NCBI RefSeq assembly: GCF_033807575.1
Contig: NC_084718.1
Coordinates: forward strand, 19,857,991 to 19,921,990
DNA: 64,000 bases
DNA from: Cydia pomonella
Lineage: Eukaryota; Arthropoda; Insecta; Lepidoptera; Tortricidae
Reading direction: 5' to 3'
Made by a program: the position numbers and the translations under genes
Shown: positions 42,207 to 53,575 of the stretch, piece after piece
Position numbering within the stretch: the first letter of the stretch is position 1
How the letters are laid out: each line of letters opens with the position of its first letter
Notes under the pieces: generated by a model
Told to the model about the DNA's origin: nothing
Seen by the model: the letters and a program-made list of their open reading frames with translations, nothing else
Databases searched by the model: none

Positions 42207-43408
42207 ACATTGGTGAGAAGGTGTTATTCGATGACAGTATAGAAAGTATAGAATTTCACCCATACACTCCGTATAATGACTCTTTCAAAAACAACGATAA
42301 CATCCACATATGTATCAACCGTCAAGATCTAATTCTACTACCGAGTCAAAGTCAAATATTAGTGGAAGGCACTGTGGAGAAAGGCTGTCTACTGGTCAAC
42401 AATGGTGCTGCTTTTTTATTTCAAGACATTCGTTATGAATTGAACGGTGTGGAGATTGATCGAGCGAGAAACTGCGGCATCACATCCACCATTAAGGGAC
42501 TAATCTCATACACCAAGGAAATGGACCATAGTCTTCAGACTGCGGGGTGGGAAGTTGGTGCTAAAAAGATACATGACAAGTTTACATTAACCATACCACT
42601 ATCTCATTTCTTGGGTTTCGCCGAGGATTACAAGAAGGTAATAATGAATGGGAAACACGAGTTGATATTAAATCGCGCCAGTATAGATGTAAACTGTTTA
42701 GATTTAGCACCCGTTGATCCGAATACGGTACCAAAACCGCCGACTCCAAATGGTGAGATTGAAATCACTCGTGTCACATGGAGGATGCCAGTCATAAAAG
42801 TATCTGATAAGGAGAAACTGCGCTTAATGTCGTATGTTGAGGGCAGCATACCAGTTCAGATAGCGTTCCGCACGTGGGAACTGTATGAATATCCCATACT
42901 ACCTTCCTCAGAACGTCATATTTGGTGCATCAAGACTAGTACTCAGCTTGAGAAACCTCGCTATCTCATTGTTGGTTTCCAAACGGCACGCAGGAACGAC
43001 AAGACCAAAGATATGAGTATATTCGACCATTGTAATCTTACCAATTGCAGGGTGTATTTGAACGCACAGTATTATCCATACGATCCTTTTTCGGCTGAAT
43101 TTAAAACAAACAACTATGCGCTCTTATATGACGCATTTACCAATTTCCAACGATCGTACTACAGCCGTGATCATACCAGCCCTCAAGTAAATTATGCTCA
43201 TTACAAGACACACTCTCCATTAATAGTCATTGACACGTCCAGACAGTGTGACAGCTTCAACTCGGGAGCTGGTGCTATTGATATTAAATTGGAAATGGAG
43301 TTTAAAGAGAATGTACCTGCCAACACCACGGCATACTGTCTCATTATCAATGATTCACTGTTTGAGTACAACGCTCTCACCAGTGCCACACGTAAAATCA
43401 TTCAGTAG
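42185..43408 (+). CDS. Hexon-like major capsid protein
   Basis: 407 residues from ATG at 42,185 (MSSSSILNIGEK); the frame is open a few codons upstream but without an ATG. Features of the Polinton double jelly-roll major capsid protein are visible: IEFHPYTPYNDSF near the start, QDIRYELNGVEIDRARNCGI, TLTIPLSHFLGFAEDYKKV, ITRVTWRMPVI, WELYEYPIL, the PRYLIVGFQTAR motif, YLNAQYYPYDPF and a C-terminal IDIKLEMEFKENVPANT followed by TAYCLIINDS. Trimers would build the capsid faces. Length is at the short end of the usual range for this family. The reading frame is intact. Confidence 0.88.
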   Translation: MSSSSILNIGEKVLFDDSIESIEFHPYTPYNDSFKNNDNIHICINRQDLILLPSQSQILVEGTVEKGCLLVNNGAAFLFQDIRYELNGVEIDRARNCGITSTIKGLISYTKEMDHSLQTAGWEVGAKKIHDKFTLTIPLSHFLGFAEDYKKVIMNGKHELILNRASIDVNCLDLAPVDPNTVPKPPTPNGEIEITRVTWRMPVIKVSDKEKLRLMSYVEGSIPVQIAFRTWELYEYPILPSSERHIWCIKTSTQLEKPRYLIVGFQTARRNDKTKDMSIFDHCNLTNCRVYLNAQYYPYDPFSAEFKTNNYALLYDAFTNFQRSYYSRDHTSPQVNYAHYKTHSPLIVIDTSRQCDSFNSGAGAIDIKLEMEFKENVPANTTAYCLIINDSLFEYNALTSATRKIIQ

Positions 43409-43466
43409 AGCATTGACCACCCTCAATTGTAAACGTGTCTTGGAACTTTGAAAATACGTTTAAAAA

Positions 43467-44135
43467 ATGAATTATTCAAACATTTTTTTACCTTCTTACA
43501 CACCGTCGATTGATTGTTCCGGTGCTGGTGATGGTTGCTGTGAGCTGAGCAAGAGTGTCTACAATCTCAAACGCTGTCCTGCTGGTGCAAGTGCTCCGAT
43601 TGCAAATATCCATGTATACTTGAAGTTGCAGTTTATTCAAGCTAAAATCAGATTACATACCTGTGTCAGTTTTAATGGCCATTATGAACTCACCTGTGAA
43701 GAATGGAATGCAATGTTTGCGGAAAAAGTTGACGTCATTGGAAACTTCTTTCATAGCCCAATGTGTGTTTCACCAGAGCTGATTCAGTGCGATCGTCTTC
43801 GGATGTGTATCTCTCCTGTACCGTTACTTTTACTCAGCTGTGACTATGAACCGGTGACGAACACACACCCCTTGGTGATAAACCACATGGAATGGAGTCA
43901 TATCGAATGTGTTATGGAGTGTATTAACGCACGTATCGGATACTTGAACAAAATAAAGTCTACCTACGAAAACCGTCTCAACTTCTTCAAGAAACATTTC
44001 AAGATATATCACCCCGCTAATGTTCAACATGCACGCAATATTATAGGTAGTTTGTGCAATGTAAACGATATTGTCGACTCTGAAATCAAGTGTTATGCCA
44101 CCGATATTTTGTGTAATACCTATATTTTCAATTGA
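43467..44135 (+). CDS. Unrecognised Polinton protein
   Basis: 222 residues with many cysteines (about 14), including GAGDGCCELSKS near the start and a cluster around MCVSPELIQCDRLRMCI. The C-terminal half has YLNKIKSTYENRLNFFKKHFKIYHP, predicted helical. There is no transmembrane segment or motif that I can name. It is the last gene of the capsid block, 58 bp after the hexon stop, with an AATAAA just after its own stop (about 44,157). Position suggests a late or structural role; that is inference only. Confidence 0.6.
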   Translation: MNYSNIFLPSYTPSIDCSGAGDGCCELSKSVYNLKRCPAGASAPIANIHVYLKLQFIQAKIRLHTCVSFNGHYELTCEEWNAMFAEKVDVIGNFFHSPMCVSPELIQCDRLRMCISPVPLLLLSCDYEPVTNTHPLVINHMEWSHIECVMECINARIGYLNKIKSTYENRLNFFKKHFKIYHPANVQHARNIIGSLCNVNDIVDSEIKCYATDILCNTYIFN

Positions 44136-44199
44136 AACGGTTAAAGTTTCATGAAAATAAAAATAAAAAACAATAACTAACCTATTTATTATTTATTTT

Positions 44200-44700
44200 A
44201 ACATAGAACCTTATCTTTCTTCCTCCCCTACACCAATGCAATTGTAGGCTGTACAGTAATAACGCGCAGTAATAATTGAATATTACGTCTTTTTTTTCTA
44301 CTCACAAAGTGGGTTCACCAGAGTATACTTGAAGATATGTAATCATTCACTTGTGTTTGGTCGACGGGAAATCCCCGTTTTCTCTAACCATTCTCAGTCA
44401 AGCCCGATGATGCAATAATGACTCACTCTGTGTCGACACGTGCAAATCATGTGTGGGCGTCGCATGGCGCGTCGCCGGCCAGGCTCCCCTTCCCCGCTTC
44501 GCCGCGCACCGCAGACGTCAGCGCACGAGTCGAGGTCGACCTTGACACGTGCAAATCATGCGTGGGCGCGGCGCCGGCTAGGCTCCCCTTCCCCGCTTCG
44601 CCGCGCACCGCAGACGCCAGCGCATGGCATGATGTCAGTTGCCCGCAGCCCGCCTCACGGCACGACCGTACCGTTGTCTGAGCGAGTGAATTGAAGCATC
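44200..44700 (+). promoter_or_regulatory. GC-rich region upstream of the polymerase gene
   Basis: About 560 bp separate the cysteine-rich gene from the polymerase ATG. From 44,420 the DNA turns sharply GC-rich and contains a 108-bp tandem duplication. GACACGTGCAAATCATG occurs at 44,436 and 44,544; GCTCCCCTTCCCCGCTTCGC and CGCGCACCGCAGACG occur in each copy. E-box (CACGTG) and ATGCAAAT-like octamer motifs are repeated. This is probably the polymerase promoter, by position. Confidence 0.5.
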
Positions 44701-44703
44701 ACC

Positions 44704-44955
44704 ATGGCGTTGTTACATCATTGCAACTTTTGTAACGAAGATGTATTATCAAACTGTTTGATATCTCATTCGGAAAGTGACCGCCACATCCTGCTTTGTG
44801 CACAAGAAAAGTCTGCCGACGGTGCTGTTTACATTGTTGACAGTGCCTTCAAGTGCAGAATAATTACATACCGGATTAATGGGAGTGCAGACATTTTGGA
44901 TCCTAAAATGTATTTGTTGAATATTGGAGAAACGCTTGAAAAGCTGATTACCATT
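44704..44955 (+). pseudogene. POLB: Protein-primed DNA polymerase B, N-terminal piece
   Basis: 84 codons from ATG in a good context (CACCATGG). They carry a C2HC zinc-finger-like start (CNFC...H...C within the first approximately 35 residues) and then the lead-in to the PolB body. The frame is cut at CCATT (44,951-44,955), where the 5.27-kb minus-strand LINE begins. The same five bases appear at 50,226-50,230 in the same codon phase, so before the insertion the two parts were one gene. The ORF visibly runs on to 45,045 in LINE sequence, which is not native. Confidence 0.85.
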
Positions 44956-45295
44956 AATCAATCAATCAAAATATTCTTTATTCAAATAGGCCTAGCAACA
45001 AGCACTTTTAAATCGTCAAATTTTACAAATATCATCTTAATCTAAATATCAGAGCAATTTATTGATGCAGTTATTATTGTTCTAAAAAAAACATTGAACT
45101 ATTATAGATATGGTAAACTTAATAATAAGAATTTCATAAAAAGATCGTCATACATCAAAATTGTATAAAAATACTAGTCTAGAACCTTTCTAGAATAAAA
45201 TCTAAATGTCAAAAAATACGGTATATATATACATTGAATTATCAATTTCATCATTAGTAACATAACAATAAATAATTCATTCTTTACAATCACAC

Positions 45296-48127
45296 TTAAT
45301 CCCACGGTGTTTCATCATTCATGTAGTCTTGTGTGCTATAATAGGCTTTAGAGATAAGCTTACGTTTTACATAATTTTTAAATTTACTAACAGACAATTC
45401 AGTTATAATATTAGGAAGTTTATTGTAAAATCTTACACAATTACCCATGAATGATTTCTTAATTTTATGGAGCCTAGTGAAGGGCACTGCGAGCTTATGC
45501 TTATTTCTAGTATTAATATTATGTATTTCACAGTTTTTCTTAAAACTGGCAATGTTTTTATGTACATACAGAATATTCTCATAAATATATTGACAGTGTA
45601 CTGTCATTATGTTAATGTCCTTAAACTTATCTCTAAGTGTGTCACTATGGTACATTTTATATATTGCACGAATAGCCCTCTTCTGCAGAACAAAAATGGT
45701 ATTTATCTCTGAAGCACTACCCCATAGTAAAATACCATATGACATAATGCTATGAAAGTAACTAAAGTAAACTAATCGAGCTGTTTTCACGTCTGTTAAC
45801 TGACGGATCTTGCTCACTGCAAAAGCTGCAGAACTCAGTCTATTCGAGAGATTAGCAATATGGGGACCCCATTGTAGTTTAGAATCTAAAGTTATACCAA
45901 GAAAAACTGTGCTATCTACTAGTTCCAATTCCTCATCCTTGACAATGACACCTGTTTGCTCATTCCTTATGTGACTTGTAACAAACTTAATACACTTAGT
46001 CTTTTTCTCATTTAACAATAAATTATTAACATTAAACCAATTTACTACTTTAGAAATAGCATTGTTTACATCACTGCAAGCTTGTTGCTGTCGTTTGACT
46101 TTGAAAATAAGTGAAGTATCGTCTGCAAACAATACTATGTCATGGTGGGTCTTTACTAGGTAAGGCAGGTCATTAATGTAGATAAGGAACAGGAACGGCC
46201 CCAATATTGATCCCTGCGGTACACCCATAGAGACCAATGACCCCGGTGATCGCTGTCCACTCACATCAACCCTTTGTATTCTACCGTGTAAGTAAGACTT
46301 TATTAAATTCAGTGCCGAGCCTCTTACTCCATAATAGTGCAGTTTCCTGATCAATGTTTCATGACAGACGCAATCGAAGGCCTTAGATAAGTCACAGAAG
46401 ATACCTAAAGCATCCTGTGACTCCTCCCAGGCATCGAAGATCTGTTTAATTAGCTCAACACCAGCGTCGGTTGTTGAGCGACCCCGTGTAAAACCAAATT
46501 GTTTGTTGTGCATTAGATTATTAATGTTAAAATGTTTCAATAACTGACTCAAAACTATTTTTTCAAAAATTTTGCTGAATGTTGGTAACACTGATATCGG
46601 TCTAAAGTTAGTGGGGTCGGATGTGCTACCTGATTTAAATAAAGGAGTGACTTTACTATGTTTCATTAGATCAGGAAACTCACCGCAGTCAACACTGTTA
46701 TTAAATATAACTACCAGGTCAGGCGCTACAACTTCTATTAAGGATTTGACAGTATGAACGGAGACTCCCCAAAGGTCACTAGTTTTTTTTACATTAATTG
46801 ATTTAAACGCCTTTAATATATCTGAGGCACTCACATGTTCAAAATTAAGGTTTCTAGTACATTCTGGGACATTCTCTTCTAACAGTGTAACGGCAGACGA
46901 GGGTGATGAATTTAAGTTCTTAGTTGTGGAAGCTGGTACCTCGGTGAAGAATTTTTCAAATTCTGTTGCTACATCTAAACTGGAATCTACGATTTTGTCA
47001 TCAATTTTTAGTTTAAGATCTTTCATCCTTTGCTTTGATCTACCAGTCTCCACATTAATTACTTTCCACGTTGATTTAATTATATCAGAGCTAGTTTTTA
47101 TTGTTTGACTTATATAATTACGCTTAGCGATATGGCAATCTATTTTAAACTTCTTCGAATATTGTTTAACATATTCCTTAAATTCATCACTCGTATTGAA
47201 CCGCCGTTCCTCATACAAGGCATACAATGCACGTCTTCGTTGATGTAACTCTGCAGTAGCCCACTCACTAAAAACTGATGCATCACTAACCATGACCGAT
47301 TTTGTAGTAAATATCGCATTATAATTTTCCATAAAAGTGTGAAAGAATGAATTATACATATCATTAGGACTCATGTTGGAAGACAGAAAGGGTAGCGCCT
47401 GAATTAAACTTTGTTTCATTCGTTCCACGCGGTCAGAGGTTACTGGTACAAAAGTTATTTGTTTTCGCAAGGTATTTTTCCTTACAGCCTCAAACACCAT
47501 TAATTGGCCTAAGTGGTCTGATTCTAACTTGCTGATTACATTTTTAGCGGTAGGAAAAATATCAGTGAAAATATTATCTATACAGGTGGCACTAGTGGCA
47601 GTCACTCTAGTAGGCTCCATAAACATGTGGTTGAGATTACATGATTTGAAAAGATTCAACAATCTACAACTTACTGTTGAATTTTCCAAAATATTTACAT
47701 TATAGTCGCCGCATATAAGTAATTTCTTACTAGAAGGTGATATTTTAAGTAGGACGGATTCCATTATGCTTTCAAATATTTCAAAATTACTTAAAGGCGG
47801 CCTATACGCACAGACAACAATAAATTGCTCCAATTCTACTGCACTTAGTTCTATAGTCCGCTCAACAGACATGGATACAATGTCCTTACGTTCCTTAAAT
47901 TTTAACTGACTATTTAATATAATTAATGACCCACCATGTATGGAACTAAGTCTGGTGAACGAACTGCCCACCTGGTGATTATTAAATTGAGGCATTAATT
48001 CATTATTATTCAACCAATGTTCAGTAATACATAAAATATCAATATTATAATCATTCAAAAAAAGTTCAATCTGTAAATCTTTTCCTCTAATACATTGAAT
48101 GTTTTGATGCACCAGGTGGATGTACAT
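45296..48127 (-). CDS. LINE ORF2: endonuclease and reverse transcriptase
   Basis: 943 residues, uninterrupted. The APE-like endonuclease at the start has VHQNIQ, ITEHWLNNN, CGDYNVNIL and ESDHLGQ. The RT has GRSTTDAGVELI, CDLSKAFDCV, GVPQGSILGPFLFL and catalytic FADD near residue 666. The C-terminus has LQKRAIRAIY and ends DETPWD. It is closely similar to the ORF2 at 4,850-7,708 over its whole length. It lies 74 bp after ORF1's stop. The enzyme probably caused this insertion in cis. Confidence 0.92.
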   Translation of the reverse strand: MYIHLVHQNIQCIRGKDLQIELFLNDYNIDILCITEHWLNNNELMPQFNNHQVGSSFTRLSSIHGGSLIILNSQLKFKERKDIVSMSVERTIELSAVELEQFIVVCAYRPPLSNFEIFESIMESVLLKISPSSKKLLICGDYNVNILENSTVSCRLLNLFKSCNLNHMFMEPTRVTATSATCIDNIFTDIFPTAKNVISKLESDHLGQLMVFEAVRKNTLRKQITFVPVTSDRVERMKQSLIQALPFLSSNMSPNDMYNSFFHTFMENYNAIFTTKSVMVSDASVFSEWATAELHQRRRALYALYEERRFNTSDEFKEYVKQYSKKFKIDCHIAKRNYISQTIKTSSDIIKSTWKVINVETGRSKQRMKDLKLKIDDKIVDSSLDVATEFEKFFTEVPASTTKNLNSSPSSAVTLLEENVPECTRNLNFEHVSASDILKAFKSINVKKTSDLWGVSVHTVKSLIEVVAPDLVVIFNNSVDCGEFPDLMKHSKVTPLFKSGSTSDPTNFRPISVLPTFSKIFEKIVLSQLLKHFNINNLMHNKQFGFTRGRSTTDAGVELIKQIFDAWEESQDALGIFCDLSKAFDCVCHETLIRKLHYYGVRGSALNLIKSYLHGRIQRVDVSGQRSPGSLVSMGVPQGSILGPFLFLIYINDLPYLVKTHHDIVLFADDTSLIFKVKRQQQACSDVNNAISKVVNWFNVNNLLLNEKKTKCIKFVTSHIRNEQTGVIVKDEELELVDSTVFLGITLDSKLQWGPHIANLSNRLSSAAFAVSKIRQLTDVKTARLVYFSYFHSIMSYGILLWGSASEINTIFVLQKRAIRAIYKMYHSDTLRDKFKDINIMTVHCQYIYENILYVHKNIASFKKNCEIHNINTRNKHKLAVPFTRLHKIKKSFMGNCVRFYNKLPNIITELSVSKFKNYVKRKLISKAYYSTQDYMNDETPWD

Positions 48128-48201
48128 TCCATGTTTGCAGTATTTTTCATCAGATTTACTAAAAGCTAAATTGCCAGAGACAGATTCTTTTGTCTTAAGA
48201 G

Positions 48202-49783
48202 CTAATTTAAATTATTGGTTATGACTGGAACCAAAACCAAGTTCATACCGGTCTGCTCAATAGAAGCAGGATAAACTGCCAAATTTTTGGCAGAAATGTC
48301 AAACAAATATGATAGCGACAAAGCTATTTGTCTTTTATAATAATTTGAAAGGTATAACTTACCTTTAGTCCAAAAAACCATAGGCATATGGTATTTGCTA
48401 ACAAATTTGTTAGTGTCAATTATACTAAACTTATCACTATATGTACAAAGATTATATAAAAATATATTTAACTTACACCTAGTGTTATTTTCTGCCTCTG
48501 ACATTTGATCACAATAGGGGAATGTGAAAATAATAATTTCATTCACTATAAGTGTCTTTAATTTTTCAAAGAATTTTATTAAATTATTTTTATTCACATT
48601 ACCCCTATTTCCCATAAGAATAAGCAGTGTTGTCTTTGAATTAATAGTACTATCATTTAAAATTCGTTTTGAGAGATTTTCAAGGCTACTATGAGGCAGA
48701 CAATTGTTGATTGTACTAAGTCCCTTTAAGTAATAGTTTAAAAATGTGCTCATATTGCTTCCAATTTCATCACAGTACATAATGACATTAGGTTCAGGTG
48801 TGCTTTGTTGTGTAGTGTGGAAGGAGCTATTATCATTTTGTTGTGATGGAGTCAAACTGTCACACAGGTTCGGCTCGAGTGCTCCACTCGACGAATGACC
48901 ATTCATTTGCATACAAGCACATGACTGGCCATTGGTCAGAGACTCAACCCGCTCTGAATTTTGCCTAATTTGGGATATTAAATCATCCATGGCTAAAGAA
49001 TATTCATTGATAACTTTTTTTGAACTCTCATTTATTGCATCTAAGGATTTAATTGAATCCTCCAAACTCTGAACTTTTAATTTTAATGTCTGTGTGTCAG
49101 TTTCATATTGTAATTTACTATGTTCTAACTGAGCAGAGTATAAATCTAACTTATCCACTAAGCTTACATTAACTTTACAAAATCTCAATTTTTTAAAAAA
49201 CAATTTATTTATTTTTGACAACTTTTGTTTTTTTTTTAATAAGTCTATTTAATTTAATATATTTCTTTAGTTTGTTTCCGCTGCAACTTACTAACCTTGG
49301 TGTGGTGGTATCATTGGCTAAATCTGTAGTGGCCACAGGGTTTTCAATTGGTGCGGTAACCAACTGAGAGTCGGGCCGAACCAGTTCTTCGAATAAGGTC
49401 TGAGTGTGTGCTGCTGCTACATTGTTTTGGGCCTCCTGTAGCTCGTAGATTTGTTCGTGGGCGTCGTGCAGTGCTCTCTCCAATGAGTTGATGTCCTTCA
49501 GGGCCTGCTCATAGGCAGCACTACACTCAGTGAACCTGTCAATCGTCTCCTGAAGCTGGGCCCGCTCTGAATTTACATTATTATAGTCAGTTTCTAAAGA
49601 ACACAGTTGCTTTTTCAGCTTATCATTGCTATTAAGTACTAATAATAGTTCCTTCTCACTGTCTTCTCTTTCACTAAGCAATTGAGCACAAGATTCCTTG
49701 GATTTTTTCAATTCCAGCAAGGTAAGTTGGAGTTTATCAGTCTCCTGCTGGCGAGCCGCTGCGGCTGCTCTGCGGGTTAGCAT
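48202..49783 (-). pseudogene. LINE ORF1 split by a frame offset at an A10 run
   Basis: Two frames, 49,783-49,205 (192 residues: coiled coil, then KLKKYIKLNRLIKKK) and 49,221-48,202 (339 residues: second coiled coil, then the esterase-like domain from VIMYCDEIGSNMS), together cover what is a single ORF1 in the other LINE. The switch falls at a run of ten A on the minus strand (plus-strand T at 49,228-49,237); one base fewer would join the frames. A recent indel, a sequencing error or slippage could explain it. Confidence 0.75.
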
Positions 49784-50225
49784 TGTAGATGTTTTTTTTT
49801 ATTATATTAAACCCAAAAAAAACAAGGATTCGCTTACTCAAGCCAAGTGATATTTAGGTACGTACTTACATGAAATAGTGACGATTGACTATGTCTACAC
49901 TGTGTTCTAACCCTGTGCAATGATTTACGCTTTATTATACGCACACTTAGTAATTACTAGTGATAAAAACAACCAGAAAGGATTTTAAGGCGAACACAGA
50001 TTTCAAATGTATAACCTATAACGGCTACAAATTTGAGATATTACAAGACACGTAAACGTCACTAAAGCACTTCACTTATTATGTATACATAAAACTTAAT
50101 GTTAAAACTATTTAATACACACTTAAACAGCTTAATATTACATGAAATATCATTAAAATTAAAATAATTACAAGGGACCTAGCAAAATCAGCTGCTTATC
50201 GTTTGACAGCCAGGGTTGCCATCCT

Positions 50226-53200
50226 CCATTGAACTAAAAACACATAAACATGTAAAAATAAATGTTGAACTCTTTGGTACTTTTGTGAAAACCAATGCTG
50301 AAGGTGAAGTGATACGTGATCTAAAGTCATTCAACACAAAAAACGTGGCTCTGCATAAAGACTGTATGGATTTTCCATCGTATTTTGAACAAATATCCTT
50401 GTGTATTTCCAAAAAATGTGAAGATTTCAACGAAAGGGACAGCGGTTGGGGTCTCGAGAAGATTGAGTTTCTCAACGTCAACGTTAACAAATATCAACCA
50501 CTCAAAGGATCTACATATATACCACTGCCACCCGAGGTGCAATCGAAGAATGCATGTGTTAACGTGAAAAATCAAGATAACAAGTGCTTTTTTTGGGCCA
50601 TCATTAGTGCTCTCTATCCAGTTGATAAAAACAGTGATCGTCCCTCATCGTACCCACATTATACAGACATTTTTAACGTGACAGGTATAAAAGATCCGGT
50701 TTGTCTCTCGGACATTAAAACGTTTGAAAAATTTAATAAAATCAGTGTTAATGTATATGGTATTGATACAGATAAGAAAAGGGATGACAGGGGTCTGACT
50801 ATTGTACCTCTACGTATTTCGAAAATGTCTTGCGAAAATCATGTAAATTTGTTATATTTTGAGAGAGGTGATGTTTCACATTATTGTTGGATTAAAAATT
50901 TGTCTCGTTTGGTGCGTTCGCAAATTACTAAACACACAGAAAAAACATGGATATGTGATGGGTGTTTACATCCCTTTGCAAATAAAAATAAACTAGATCG
51001 ACACCGAGCAATTGGTTGTGGGGAGACACTTGTAGAGCTACCTAAGCCTAATAATAAATACTTACGTTTCAAAAATTATAAAAATAAAATGAAAGTGCCA
51101 TTTGTAATTTATGGTGACTTTGAATCGATTTTAGTTCCATTAGCTAATGAAAAGTCTAATACTACAAGTGCTACTTGTAACACCCATAAACATGTGCCAT
51201 GTAGTTTTTCCTATTATATTCATTGTGAATATGACAATAATTTATCCAAATTTGTTATCTATCGCGGTGAAGATTGTGTGGAGAAATTTATACAGAGCAT
51301 TCGTGAAGACGCTGATAGAATCATAAAAATCTTGCAAAAAGTCGTACCACCAAAAAAAAATTACAGCGACAGCACCGGTGCTAACACATCCTCCAATATA
51401 TGTCATATTTGCAAGAAAAAAATTGGAGATGATGAAGCTTATGTAATTGATCATTGTCATTTAACGGGTAATATTAGAGGCAAAACACACAATTCATGTA
51501 ATTTGAATTACCAATTACCAAAGTTTATACCAGTCGTCTTTCACAATTTGAGCGGTTACGATTGTCATCTATTCATTAAGGAATTAGCCAAGATTAAGGG
51601 AAAGTTAACCTGCATTCCCATTAACAAGGAAAAATATATTTCATTCAATTTAGAGATTAACGAATACAGTCTTAGGTTTGTCGACTCGTATAAATTCATG
51701 TCAAGTAGCCTGGATAAACTAGTTTCAAACCTTTCACAGGACCAATTCAAAATACTACCACATTTCTTACCACCATCCGATAATTGTTACGAGCGTGAGA
51801 AATATATGAAGTTACTTACGCGTAAAGGAGTTTTTCCTTACGAGTATGTAAGTGACTGGAGGCGGCTTGAGGAAACTGCGCTACCCCCTCAGGCCGCCTT
51901 CTATAGCAGCCTCACGGACTTAAATATTTCCGATGAGGATTACCAACATGCAAAAGATGTTTGGGATGCGTTCAATATTACAACTCTGGGTGAATACTGT
52001 GACTTATATTTAAAGACAGATGTTCTATTATTGGCTGAAGTGTTTGAAAACTTTAGACAAGTGTGTTTAGGTGCGTATGAATTAGATCCGTGTCAATATG
52101 TCACTGCACCCGGTTTGAGTTGGGACGCCATGTTGAAACATACCGAAGTATGCCTAGAATTGTTTACGGACTATGAAATGATTCAATTTATAAAGAAAGG
52201 TATAAGAGGTGGTGTATGTCAAGCGTCAAACCGCTATGCTAAGGCCAATAATGTATTTATGCATGATTATGACATGAATCAGGACAGCAGTTTTATCATC
52301 TATTTGGATATAAATAATCTTTACGGTGATGCCATGCGACGTCCGCTTCCAATCGATAACTTTAGGTGGATGAGTGAAGACGAGGTTAAACTGTTTGATA
52401 TATCGACACAGCGGATAGACTCTGATGTTGGATATATATTGGAAGTAGATTTGGAGTATCCGCATAGCTTACATGACTTGCATAATGATTACCCTTTCTG
52501 TGCTGAAACCAAGCTACCAATTGAAGGTAAAATTAAAAAGTTATTGCTAACGTTCGATAACAAAACCAATTATGTCGTGCACCATGCTAACCTCAAACTT
52601 TATATAGAAAAAGGTTTAATTTGTAAGAAAATTCATAGAATTCTCACTTTCAATCAATCATCTTGGCTAAAATCATATATTGACTTAAATTCGCAAATGA
52701 GAATCCAAGCTAAAAACAGTTTTGAAAAAGATTTCTTTAAACTCATGAATAACTCCATATTCGGGAAAACTATTGAAAATGTCGAGAAAAGGGTTGATGT
52801 CAAGTTGTGTAAACGGTGGGATACTTTGCACAGCGAACATAAACAACGAAAAAAACCTACATATGGTCTCGATCGTTACATTTCCAGACCAAATTTCCAC
52901 AGTGCCTCTATTTTCTCTGAAGAACTAGTAGCTGTGCAAATGAACAAAACCATAATTGTATATGACAAACCTATTTATGTAGGTTTTAGTGTATTAGATT
53001 TGAGTAAACAAATCATGTACAACTTTCACTATGATTACATGTTAAATAAATACGGTGATAATGTAAGCCTTTTATACACGGACACCGATTCTTTTGTTTA
53101 TCATATCAAAACAGATAACTTTTACGAAGACATTAAACCTGACTTGCATAGCAGATTTGACACTTCAGATTTGCCTCAAAACAACGTATATAATTTACCA

Positions 53201-53575
53201 CAAGTCAATAAAAAGGTTGTGGGCATGATGAAGGATGAAAACAATGGAAGAATAATACGAGAATTTGTTGCGTTAAGGGCAAAAATGTATGCGTATATAT
53301 TAGACTCTGATGACAATAACGAAATTAAATGTATAAAAAAAAACAAAGGTGTTAACGCCGCTGCTGTACGTAGGTTAAATTTTAATAAATACTATACCTG
53401 TTTAGACTTGAGTAAAACTCTCTATGATAACATGTATAATTTGATTAGTGATAAGCACAATATGTACACTCAAATTAGAAGAAAGAAAATTCTCTGTGGT
53501 AAAGATGAAAAGAGATTCATTTTGAACGATGGTAATAAAGCCCTTGCATGGGGACATTGTAAAATAGCTAAATGA
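50226..53575 (+). pseudogene. POLB: Protein-primed DNA polymerase B, main body
   Basis: About 1,115 codons, separated from its N-terminus by the LINE. Numbering from 50,216: a cysteine/histidine pair reminiscent of a papain/OTU-like fold (KCFFWAI C124, SHYCWIKNLS H222), a zinc finger C247-C250-H263-C268, exonuclease motifs ExoI YGDFES (299-304), ExoII NLSGYD (444-449) and ExoIII YLKTD (598-602), an endonuclease VII-like insert CHIC...DHCHLTGNIRG (397-422), and polymerase motifs A LDINNLYG (697-704), B KLMNNSIFGK (842-851) and C YTDTDS (954-959). All catalytic residues are present. It would copy the linear element from a protein primer. Only the LINE blocks expression; no stop is seen in this part. 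Confidence 0.92.

Larger units (their letters stand above)
44956..50225 (-). mobile_element. CR1-type LINE inserted in the polymerase gene (copy 2)
   Basis: 5,270 bp, minus strand. The 3' end (left) reads TTGATTGATTGATTAATGG-like tail after GAATAAAGAATATTTTGA. The 5' end (right) has GGCAACCCTGGCTGTCAA, similar to the first LINE's start near 2,190. It is flanked by CCATT on both sides. It carries ORF1 in two overlapping frames (49,783-48,202) and a full ORF2 (48,127-45,296). Truncated relatives lie at 21,669-22,190 and 22,713-22,995. Full length implies insertion was complete. Confidence 0.9.
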
